A stretch of DNA of 64,000 nucleotides from Phycisphaerales bacterium (GTDB lineage Bacteria; Planctomycetota; Phycisphaerae; Phycisphaerales; UBA1924), in assembly GCA_905339235.1 (NCBI GenBank), contig CAJPFG010000021.1:1-64000 (forward strand). Direction: 5' to 3'. A program made the position numbers and the translations under genes. Shown in pieces: positions 42,176 to 50,000 of the stretch. The notes under the pieces are model-generated. The model saw nothing but the letters and a program-made list of their open reading frames with translations, did not search any database and had not been told where the DNA came from. Positions within the stretch are counted from its first letter, which is position 1. Each line of letters starts with the position of its first letter.

Positions 42176-43009
42176 TCAGGTCGCGGTGATCCGGACGGCG
42201 CGGGTTTCGAGGAGCGCGAACTCGCCCACGTCGGTGGCGAACATGCGCTGGCCGATGGGTCCCTCCCAGCCGCCGCGGTCCACGAACTCGGTCTTGCGGC
42301 CCATGCGGATGAGGGGGTCCCATCGCTTTTCCTGGGAGGTGGGGTAGCGCGCCGGGAGAAGGGCGACTTTCTCCCCGCCGGCGGAGAGCACAATCTGGCC
42401 GGTCATCCAGACGGTGTCGCGAAGGTCGCTGGGCGGGTCCAGCCGGAGCAACTGGATGCGTCTCCAGGGAACCCAGTAGTACTTGCCGTCCACGAAGGCC
42501 TCGAGGATGGGGCCGAGGGTCTCGTCGGCGTCGGCGATCCACTCGAACTTGTGAGTCGCGATCTTTTCCTCGTCGGGGCCGATGTCGATCTCGCCCGCCG
42601 TCGCGGGCGCCTGGTCGAAGGCCTGGGAGCGGAGTTCGGCCGCGGCGTCGTGCTTGCCCTGCCCGGCGAGCATGGCGGCCTGCACCACCATGCCGACCCA
42701 GGCCTCGGGCTCGCCGAGAATGAGCGGGGAGCGCTGACCGGCGAAGACCTCCTCGCGGAACTTTTCGCAGAGGATGACGGCCCGGTAGACCTGGGCCATG
42801 AGTTGGTTCTCGGCCGAGAGTTCGGCGCAGACTTCAAGTTGGTTGATGGCGCGATCCCAGTTTCCCAGGACAGCGAGCACCTGGAACAGCATGACGCGCT
42901 GCTTGGGATCGGCGGGCGCGGCGCGAACGCACCGCTCGACCTCGGCGAGACATTCGTCGAGTTTTCCTTGCTTGAGGAGATCTTCGGGCGACACGCGCAC
43001 CCCCTTCAT
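42176..43009 (-). CDS. tagJ: Type VI secretion accessory protein TagJ/ImpE
   Basis: This is 277 residues. The N-terminal half is TPR-like (LLKQGKLDECLAEVERCVRAAPADPKQRVMLFQVLAVLGNWDRAINQLEVCAEL), and the C-terminal half is the ImpE beta domain (WIADADETLGPILEAFVDGKYYWVPWRRIQLLRLDPPSDLRDTVWM, LPARYPTS, GQRMFATDVGEFALLETRAV). ImpE/TagJ binds the N-terminus of TssB and affects sheath recycling in the subgroup of systems that have it. It is placed between hcp and tssE as is usual for such clusters. Confidence 0.9.
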   Translation of the reverse strand: MKGVRVSPEDLLKQGKLDECLAEVERCVRAAPADPKQRVMLFQVLAVLGNWDRAINQLEVCAELSAENQLMAQVYRAVILCEKFREEVFAGQRSPLILGEPEAWVGMVVQAAMLAGQGKHDAAAELRSQAFDQAPATAGEIDIGPDEEKIATHKFEWIADADETLGPILEAFVDGKYYWVPWRRIQLLRLDPPSDLRDTVWMTGQIVLSAGGEKVALLPARYPTSQEKRWDPLIRMGRKTEFVDRGGWEGPIGQRMFATDVGEFALLETRAVRITAT

Positions 43010-43041
43010 GGGCTCGCAAATCGCGAGCCATGGACAAACGA

Positions 43042-43077
43042 AACACCCTCACGGGAATGCCTCCCCGCGAGGGCGTT
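43042..43077 (-). terminator. Long stem-loop downstream of hcp
   Basis: On the minus strand AACGCCCTCGCGGGG - AGGCATT - CCCGTGAGGGTGTT forms a stem of about 13 pairs with only two wobble/mismatch positions, starting 35 bases after the hcp stop and followed by TTCGTTTG. It is well placed as a partial terminator that lets the tube protein Hcp be made in larger amount than the downstream baseplate proteins. Confidence 0.6.
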
Positions 43078-43111
43078 CTTGTTCACGCCGCCGGGGAAAC
43101 GGCGGTCATAC

Positions 43112-43606
43112 TCATGCCGTGGAGTGCGTGTTGAGCTTCTGGTTGAAGGTGACGGTCTTGTGGGCGCCGCCCGTGCCGTCTTCCTTCTGCACCTGGTAGT
43201 AAATGCTCATCTCTTCGCAGGTCATACCGACGTTCTCCGTCGGGATCTCGTCCCCGGACGATCCGCCCTGGGTCTCGACCTTGGTGATGACCACGTTCTT
43301 CATGTTGATCTTGAGGAAGTCCAACTGGACATCGCCGCCGGACTTGCGGACGACGAAGTTCGACGTGGGGGCAGTCTTGCCGGTGCAGCACCGGATGAAC
43401 ATTTCCGGCGAACCCAGGTGCACCTTCTGGGTGAAGGTGAACTCGTTGAGGTTGGCCTTGCCCGCGGTGAGACCGCCGCCGGCCGAGGCCGCGCCGGTCT
43501 GCGTCACGCCGTACCCGAACGACAGAACGTCGATCCATTTGGGGTATTTGGAGTCCATCGACTCGCCCGTCACGCCTTCAATCTTGAGGAATGCATCAAC
43601 TGCCAT
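43112..43606 (-). CDS. hcp: Type VI secretion tube protein Hcp (TssD)
   Basis: This is 164 residues, the usual size. It starts MAVDAFLKIEGVTGESMDSKYPKWIDVLSFGYGVTQ, continues LNEFTFTQKVHLGSPEMFIRCCTGK, VVRKSGGDVQLDFLKINMKNVVITKVETQGG, and ends EEMSIYYQVQKEDGTGGAHKTVTFNQKLNTHS. This is a complete Hcp fold that forms hexameric rings stacked inside the sheath. It has stem-loops on both sides, which fits independent control of its level. AGAAGGAGAAG lies upstream of ATG. Confidence 0.95.
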   Translation of the reverse strand: MAVDAFLKIEGVTGESMDSKYPKWIDVLSFGYGVTQTGAASAGGGLTAGKANLNEFTFTQKVHLGSPEMFIRCCTGKTAPTSNFVVRKSGGDVQLDFLKINMKNVVITKVETQGGSSGDEIPTENVGMTCEEMSIYYQVQKEDGTGGAHKTVTFNQKLNTHSTA

Positions 43607-43715
43607 AGCCGCTTCTCCTTCTCATGACACCCGGAAGGGCAGGCCCCTTCCAATTCTGTTCCCGCGTTCCCGAGAACGACCCGGGGACGACTTTCCAACA
43701 CCTCTCCCGCTCACA
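43607..43715 (-). promoter_or_regulatory. hcp upstream region with two small stem-loops
   Basis: The 109 bases between tssC and hcp contain GGAAGGG-CAGGC-CCCTTCC (43633-43651, 7-bp stem) and, nearer to tssC, CGTTC-CCGA-GAACG (about 43670-43683). These may be mRNA processing or stabilising structures that raise hcp message. No confident promoter hexamers were found. Confidence 0.4.
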
Positions 43716-45206
43716 TCACTTCTTTTGCGAGGGGAGTTTGCTGACCAGGCGGAGCGAAACGGTGAGACCTTCGAGTTGGTAGTGGGGCTTGAGGAAGAAC
43801 TTGGACGTGTAGTAGCCCGGGTTGCCCGGCACCTCTTCGACGACGACTTCAGCGCCGGCGAGGGGGTGGGTGGCCTTGTAGGCCTCGGTCGAGTTGGCCG
43901 GATCGAAGTCCACGTACTTGTTGATCCAGTCGTTGAGCCACTTGCTCATGGCGTCGGCGCTGGCGAAGCCGCCGATTCGGTCCCGGACCATGCACTTGAG
44001 GAAGTGGGCGAAGCGGCAGGTCGCGAAGAGGTAGGGCAGGCGGGCGCCCAGATTCGCGTTCGCGGTCGCGTCCGGGTCGTCGTACTCGGCCGGCTTGTGC
44101 AGGCTCTGCGCGCCGACGAACACGGAGTAGTCCGTGTTCTTCCAGTGCGAGAGGGGCATCAGGCCGTTGCGGGCCAGTTCCGCCTCGCGCCGGTCGGTGA
44201 TGGCGATTTCGGACGGGCACTTCATGTCGGTGCCGCCGTCGTCGGTCTTGAACGTGTGGACGGGGAGGCCCTCCACCATGCCGCCGGACTCCACGCCGCG
44301 GATGCGCGAGCACCAGCCGTACAACTTGAACGCGCGGGTAATGTTGACGCCCATGGCGTACGCGGCATTCATCCACGTGAACTTGTCGTGCTTGGCGCCC
44401 TCGGTGTCTTCCTCGTAGACGAAATCGTCCACGGGGTTGTTCTTGGGGTCGTAGGGAGCGCGGGCGAGCACGCGGGGCATCGTGAGGCCCAGGTAGCGGG
44501 CGTCGTCGCTCTCTCGCAGGCTGCGCCACGGGGCGTAGTCCGGCGTCTGGAAGATCTTCGTGAGGTCGCGGGGGTTGGAGAGTTCCTGCCAGGTCTCCAT
44601 GCCCATGAGGCCGGGGCCCGCGGCGGTGATGAAGGGGGCGTGCGCGGCCGCGGCGATCTGGGCCATTCCCGCCATGATCTCCACGTCCTGGGCGCCCTGC
44701 TCGAAGAAGTAGTCGCCGATGATGGCGCCGTAGGGCTGGCCACCGGGCATCCCGAACTCTTCTTCGTAGAGTTTCTTGAAGAGAGGGCTCTGGTCCCACG
44801 CGGTTCCCTTGAACTTGGCGATGGTCTTGGCCAGATCCTTTTTGGAGATGTTGAAGACGCGGATTTTGAGCGTCTCGTCGGTCTCCGTGTTGTTGACCAG
44901 GTACGACAGGCCGCGCCACGTGCCTTCCAGTTTCTGGAAGTCGGGGTGGTGCAGAATCTGCGTGACCTGCTGGGTGATCTTCTGGTCGATCGCGGCGATG
45001 ATCGCCTCGATGGACTTGACGGCGTCGTCCGAGATGAGTTTGGTGTTCTCCAGCGCCTGCAAGGCGAGGATCTTCACCGCGGAATCGATCGCGTCTTTCA
45101 CCCCGGTTGTCTTGGGCTTGAACTCTTTCTGGAGCAAGGACTCGAGGTCGTTCCCCTCGAGTTGAACTCCTGCCAAACCTTGCCCTTGTGCCTGTGCTTC
45201 GGCCAT
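43716..45206 (-). CDS. tssC: Type VI secretion sheath large subunit TssC (VipB)
   Basis: This is 496 residues, standard for TssC/VipB. Landmarks: DAIDSAVKILALQALENTKLISDDAVKSIEAIIAAIDQKITQQVTQILHHPDFQKLEGTWRGL, VFNISKKDLAKTI, FGMPGGQPYGAIIGDYFFEQGAQDVEIMAGMAQIAAAAHAPFITAAGPGLMGM, LPRVLARAPYDPK-like LGLTMPRVLARAPY, and the end LKPHYQLEGLTVSLRLVSKLP. It assembles with TssB into the contractile sheath. GGAGG lies before ATG. Confidence 0.95.
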   Translation of the reverse strand: MAEAQAQGQGLAGVQLEGNDLESLLQKEFKPKTTGVKDAIDSAVKILALQALENTKLISDDAVKSIEAIIAAIDQKITQQVTQILHHPDFQKLEGTWRGLSYLVNNTETDETLKIRVFNISKKDLAKTIAKFKGTAWDQSPLFKKLYEEEFGMPGGQPYGAIIGDYFFEQGAQDVEIMAGMAQIAAAAHAPFITAAGPGLMGMETWQELSNPRDLTKIFQTPDYAPWRSLRESDDARYLGLTMPRVLARAPYDPKNNPVDDFVYEEDTEGAKHDKFTWMNAAYAMGVNITRAFKLYGWCSRIRGVESGGMVEGLPVHTFKTDDGGTDMKCPSEIAITDRREAELARNGLMPLSHWKNTDYSVFVGAQSLHKPAEYDDPDATANANLGARLPYLFATCRFAHFLKCMVRDRIGGFASADAMSKWLNDWINKYVDFDPANSTEAYKATHPLAGAEVVVEEVPGNPGYYTSKFFLKPHYQLEGLTVSLRLVSKLPSQKK

Positions 45207-45275
45207 CGGCTACCTCCGACTCGGGCCCATGCCCGTTGCGTGCTGTACGACAAACCCCCGAGCGCCCCGCCGAGA

Positions 45276-45779
45276 TCAGCCCTCTTTGGGCTTCGGCGCG
45301 GTCGCGAGACTCTTGAGAAGTTCCGGATCGGAAAGGACCTTGTTCATTAGCGTTTCCGCTCCGCCCTTGCCGTCCATGTAGGTGAGCAGGTTGGCGAGTT
45401 GCGTGCGGGCCTCGAGCAGTTTGGCCAGGGGCTCCACCTTTCGCGCAACCGCCGCCGGCGAGAAGTCTTCCATGCTCTCGAACGTGATGTCCACGGGCAC
45501 GTTGCCCTCGCCCGTCAGCGTGTTGGGCACCTGGAACGCGACACGCGGCTTGGTGCTTTTCAGGCGCTCGTCGAAGTTGTCCACGTCGATTTCGAGGAAC
45601 TTGCGATCCGCGACCGCCGGCAGGGCGTCCGCGGGCTTGCCCGACAGGTCCGCCATGACACCCATGACGAACGGGAGGTTCACCTTCTTCTGGGCGCCGT
45701 ACAGCTCCAGGTCGTACTCGATTTGAACGCGGGGAGCGCGGTTGCGCGCGATGAACTTCTGACTACTCGCCTTCGCCAT
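45276..45779 (-). CDS. tssB: Type VI secretion sheath small subunit TssB (VipA)
   Basis: This is 167 residues. Landmarks: SSQKFIARNRAPRVQIEYDLELYGAQKKVNLPFVMGVMADLSG, FLEIDVDNFDERLKSTKPRVAFQVPN, FESMEDFSPAAVARKVEPLAKLLEARTQLANLLTYMDGKGGAETLMNKVLSDP. These are the conserved parts of VipA/TssB, including the FxxMxDFxPxxVaxqVxpL motif. tssC follows after 69 bases. It begins the sheath-tube part of the locus and has its own 132-base upstream region. Confidence 0.95.
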   Translation of the reverse strand: MAKASSQKFIARNRAPRVQIEYDLELYGAQKKVNLPFVMGVMADLSGKPADALPAVADRKFLEIDVDNFDERLKSTKPRVAFQVPNTLTGEGNVPVDITFESMEDFSPAAVARKVEPLAKLLEARTQLANLLTYMDGKGGAETLMNKVLSDPELLKSLATAPKPKEG

Positions 45780-45911
45780 GACAATGCCCCTTCAGTTGGC
45801 GCAGGGCAGGCTTCCGTAGCCCCCCAGAGCCCACAGTTATCACACTACCACACTTCCGGGTGCCGTACCACCCCTCTCGAAAAACTCTCCACAATCTCAC
45901 CACACCGGCGC
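45780..45911 (-). promoter_or_regulatory. tssA-tssB intergenic region, weak extended -10-type promoter candidate
   Basis: This 132-base gap before tssB contains, on the minus strand, TGTGATAAC (complement of 45837-45845), which fits an extended -10 element, preceded by the direct repeat GTGTGGTAGTGTG. No matching -35 box is seen. It is the longest gap inside the T6SS genes, so a promoter for the sheath genes is reasonable but not shown. Confidence 0.25.
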
Positions 45912-46997
45912 TCAACCGCCTTCGCTCGACGCCCCCGCGCTGTTCTGGATGTTGTCCAGCGTGTTGACCGCATCGGGCGTCAACACCCGGACGATGTCTC
46001 GGAACCCCTTCCCCACCATCTGCTGGGCGCACCGGACGATCATGGGCACCGGGCTCGATGGCTCGTTCGACTCGTAGTACCGAATCACCTTTTCGAGGGC
46101 CAGCGACGCTTCCGTCGAGTTAGTCACGTCCCCCGACAAAGTAGTTCGACGGCCGCCGCCACCTTCGGAATCCGTTGCACTAACAGAACCAGAATCGTCA
46201 CCGGCAGGCTCCGCTCCACCCGAGAGAAACCGCCGAATCTGCGTGACTGCATCCTTCAGAATCGTCTGCAAAGGGGTGACATCCGGACCGACGCCGCTGC
46301 CGCACTTGTCGTTGAAGATAGCGCCAATCGCCTCGACCGACGCCGCGGATTCCTCCGCCGATTTTGCGATCTCTTCCAGCCGCTCGCGGTCCGTCTCGGC
46401 GAACGCCCCGTCGATCATCGCGAGCGTCGGCTTGGGGCGTTCCTCGCCGGTGGACTGGGCGCCCGCGGGCTTTTCAGGCTCCGAGAGCGTTCCCGCGGCG
46501 ATGGCCATGTCCCGGAGCGAAAACTTGCCTAACTGCCGGGATTCGCAGATCGGGCATTCGTACACCCGGTCCAGCAACTTGATCTTGTCGCCGAATGTGG
46601 ACATCGGCGTGGCCAGCGCGGCCAGACCGTTGACCCGTTCGGTCGGGTCGTTGTTGTCCTCGGCGTCGAGGATCGGCCAGATCTGATCCCAGTACTGCTC
46701 GAGCCACGACTGGATGACCTTCAAGCCGTCGCGCAGGCCCGGGTAGCCCTCCAGCCGAACCGCGGCGAGAGTCAGGAGCACGGCGACGCGAAGGTGCCTG
46801 CCCCGGGCAAGGAGTTCCACGGCTTTGTCGCGGACCTCGCGCCAGTCGGGCTCCTCGCCCTGCTGGAACTGGTTCTCTTCCTTGCCCTCGGCAAGCCGCT
46901 CGAGTTCGAGGTACGCCTTGTCCCAGCGCAGGTTCTCCCCGCACGGGTTCTCGCCCTCGATAGGCTTGGTAAGACTCTCGATGTTGATCAACGCCAC
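45912..46997 (-). CDS. tssA: Type VI secretion assembly chaperone TssA
   Basis: This is 361 residues from GTG 46997. The N-terminal ImpA domain shows IEGENPCGENLRWDKAYLELERLAEG, DWREVRDKAVELLARGRHLRVAVLLTLAAVRLEGYPGLRDGLKVIQSWLEQYWDQIWP and NDPTERVNGLAALA. After a linker rich in Gly/Ser/Asp the C-terminal helices show ASLALEKVIRYYESNEPSSPVPMIVRCAQQMVGKGFRDIVRVLTPDAV. The PSSPVPxxxxRA-like end is typical of TssA proteins, which prime tube/sheath polymerisation. It is first in the T6SS transcription direction, only 54 bases after the adhesin gene. Confidence 0.92.
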   Translation of the reverse strand: MALINIESLTKPIEGENPCGENLRWDKAYLELERLAEGKEENQFQQGEEPDWREVRDKAVELLARGRHLRVAVLLTLAAVRLEGYPGLRDGLKVIQSWLEQYWDQIWPILDAEDNNDPTERVNGLAALATPMSTFGDKIKLLDRVYECPICESRQLGKFSLRDMAIAAGTLSEPEKPAGAQSTGEERPKPTLAMIDGAFAETDRERLEEIAKSAEESAASVEAIGAIFNDKCGSGVGPDVTPLQTILKDAVTQIRRFLSGGAEPAGDDSGSVSATDSEGGGGRRTTLSGDVTNSTEASLALEKVIRYYESNEPSSPVPMIVRCAQQMVGKGFRDIVRVLTPDAVNTLDNIQNSAGASSEGG

Positions 46998-47017
46998 CGA
47001 TCACCACCCATCTTGAT

Positions 47018-47040
47018 CCCCGGGCCGAGAGGCCCCGGGG
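47018..47040 (-). terminator. GC-rich stem-loop between the giant adhesin gene and tssA
   Basis: On the minus strand CCCCGGGGCC-TCTC-GGCCCGGGG makes a stem of nine pairs with one bulged base, 12 bases after the adhesin stop. There is no T-run. It is a likely terminator or transcript-end stabiliser; the remaining 20 bases to the tssA start leave no room for a separate promoter between stem and gene. Confidence 0.55.
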
Positions 47041-47051
47041 AAGCCCACGAT

Positions 47052-50000
47052 TCAGAACATCGCCAACTGGTTGCCGTACACGGCCTCCTTGAGTTGATCC
47101 TCGGTCATCGCCGGGGGCAGGATATCGCCGATGAGCCGCACCTTCGGGAAGGTGGACTCCTTGGGCGACATGCCCATGGCGTCGATGCGGTCGAAGACCT
47201 CGCGTGCGCCGTTGAGGTAGGTCAGGGCGTCCTTCTCGTCCTGAGTGGCCTCCTCGCCGCGTCCCTCGAGATAGGCTCTGAAACCGGCGCCGGTCTGTTC
47301 GGTGGACGCGGCCGCGTAGGACTCCCAGGCCATCCCCAGCGCGTCGCGGATTTCGTTCTGGCGCTTGGCGATCTGCGGCTGGCCCTGATCGTCGAGAACA
47401 ACCTGGCCGTCGGCGCCGATAACGGGAGCGTACATGAGCGCGCGGTAGGCCTCGACCGCGGAACCGACGGTCTGGGATTGCAGGCGGTTGATGGTGACGA
47501 TGTTGCGGCCGGACTGGAGGGGATTCTCGGGCAGATCGCGGTAGGTGGACCAGCCGACGAGGAACTCGACCATTTCCTCGAACGTGAGGTCTCGCACGAA
47601 GACGCCCATTTCCTCGAGTTGCTCACGCAGGGCGCGCCCGACGGTGACGGGGGTGGCGACCTCGCGGGTTTCGCTGTCGCGGGGGATGGCCCCGGCGATG
47701 GACGTGGCGATGGATGTTCCCGCGGTGCCGCGGGCACGCAGATCGAGTCCGAAGAGTTGCGCCGTGTTGGCCGGGTTCCGGAAGAGATCAACGGTCACGC
47801 CGTTGGAAACGCCGTCGCCGCCCTCGGCGAAGTTGCGGATGGAGAAGCCTCCCGCGCCCAGGGCCCCGGTGAGCAATCCACTCGTATTCGAGAAGATCAC
47901 GGCGTCACGCTGGCCGGTGTCGAGGGAACCGACGAAATCGAACGCTCCGCCGGCGACCAAGTCGGTCCTGCCGATATCGGAGGACTCAATGATCGGGGCG
48001 TTGGCCGCGACGGCGTTGTTCACCACCTGCTTCTCGAACACTGTTCCGCTGCCTCGCGGCACGAACCGGATGGTGTTCGCCCGGACCACAATGTCTCCCA
48101 GGGCGGTAATGTCACCCAGATTGACCTGGCCGGGGATGGCGACCTGGCTGTTGGAAGCGCCCGAGCCGACGAGGCGCAGCGTGCCGAGGACCGTGAGTTT
48201 CTCCCCGGTCCCCATGGTGAACCCTTCGTTGCCGGCCACGATGGAGAACGCGTCCGAGGACGAGACGGTGGACGCGTTGATGGTGCCGTCGGCATTAAAC
48301 GCGTCGGCGAATACCGCGGTGGCGGCCTTCTGCGGCGAGGTGCGGGCGACAAACCCGGAGCCCGCGTTGATGAACACCCCGCGGAAGATCCCCGTCGTAC
48401 CGATGCTGCCCCCGAACCGCATGGGCTGGGCGCTCGCGGTGGACGTGAACGTGGAGTGGAGGAACAGTCGCGGGAGGCTTGCATCGGACGCGGCGTTGAT
48501 GGTTGAGCGGAAGAGCATCTGGCCAGAGCCGCCGTCCACCACGCTATCGCCGCCGATCTCCAGGGCATCGGCGATGGTCATGCCGTCGTTGGTCCGGACG
48601 TTTGAGCCGAACCGCGTCCGGCCGTCGGCGTTGGTGGTGAGGGTCCGCAGCCGGGCCCCTTCACCCACGATCCCGTTGAAGCGGGTGACCCCGCCCACGC
48701 CGGAGACGGTGGCACTGTTGACGGTCAGCGCCCGCATCGTCGCGGACGAGTCGCTGTCCACGGCGCCGCCGAACGTGATGTCGTTGCCGGCGATGGTGAC
48801 GTCCGCGGCCAGTTGGACGCGGCCGTTGTAGACCTGATCGTTGGACGTGGAGACTCCCGTGCCCGCCAGGATGATGGCGCCCGCGCCGGCATCGGTCACG
48901 GTCAGCGAGTTCAGCGCCCTCAGGCCGCCGACGGCCCCGCCGAATCGTGCGTTACGGGATGCACCGCCGACGTTGACCGTCAGAATTCGCTGCGTCGTGT
49001 CGCTGTCGAGGATGTTGTTGAAGAGGATGTTGCCGTCGGTGGACGCGACGGTCAGGTTGGCCGCGAGGACTGTCGGGCCGTCGAGCGTGATCGCCCCGAT
49101 CCCCGTGGATGTCAGGTTGCCGCCGAGCGTGGAAGCGCCGGTATAGGTCTGCGCGGCGGTGCTCCGCACTTCCTGGAGCGAGATTGTGTTGGCGGTGACG
49201 GTGAGGTTCTGGAGAGCAAGGATGAGGCCGGAAGCGCCCGAGAGCGTCACGTCGCCGCCGACCACGAGCGTGGTGGGTCGGGCGTTGATGACGAGGTCCT
49301 GGGCTGTGCCCGAGGAGTTGATGGTGCCTGTAACGGTGATGTCGTCGGCGGCCGCGCCGGCGGTCTGGATGCTGCTGGCCCCGGCGACGAGGAGGTTTCC
49401 CGTCACCGAGATTGTGCCGGCGAGGGTGGATTCCAGATCGCCATCGAGCATGGCGGCGCCTGTGTAGGCTTGAGCGCCGGTTGTCGTGACGGAGTGGAGC
49501 GAGACGGTCGATCCGGTGGCCTGGAGCGAGGAGAGCACGGCGGTCCCACCGACCGGCCCGACGAAGGAGATTGCGCCGCCCGACGCGTTCACGGTGAGCG
49601 AGCGGGCATTGATAAGGTCGTTGGAGTTGACCTCGCCGCTGAAGGTCGCGGAGCCGGCGTTCGCCACCACGTTGCCGTCGAGGAGCACGTTGTCGCCGTA
49701 CGACTGGGCCCCGGAAGTTGTCACGTTTGCGGTCAGGAGCGTGAATCCGGTGGAATCCGTGGTCAGCGACGCCAGTTGATTCGCCCCGCCGACCGCCGAT
49801 CGGAAGATGCTCCCGCCGCCCGTGTTGACGGTCAAGGCCCGCGCGGTCGCGTCCTCGGAGCCGACCGTTCCGACGAAGGCGATGTCCCCCAGCGACAGGC
49901 TGGTGAAGGTCGTCGCGGCCCCGAGCAGGACGTTGTCCGCGTAGGTCTGGCCGTTGACAGTGGTTACTCCGCCGCCGGCGAAGGTCGTGGTCCCCGCGGC

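Noticed and set aside
43112..43606. Hcp as an effector-fused (evolved) Hcp
   Set aside because: At 164 residues it is only the tube domain, with no C-terminal extension.
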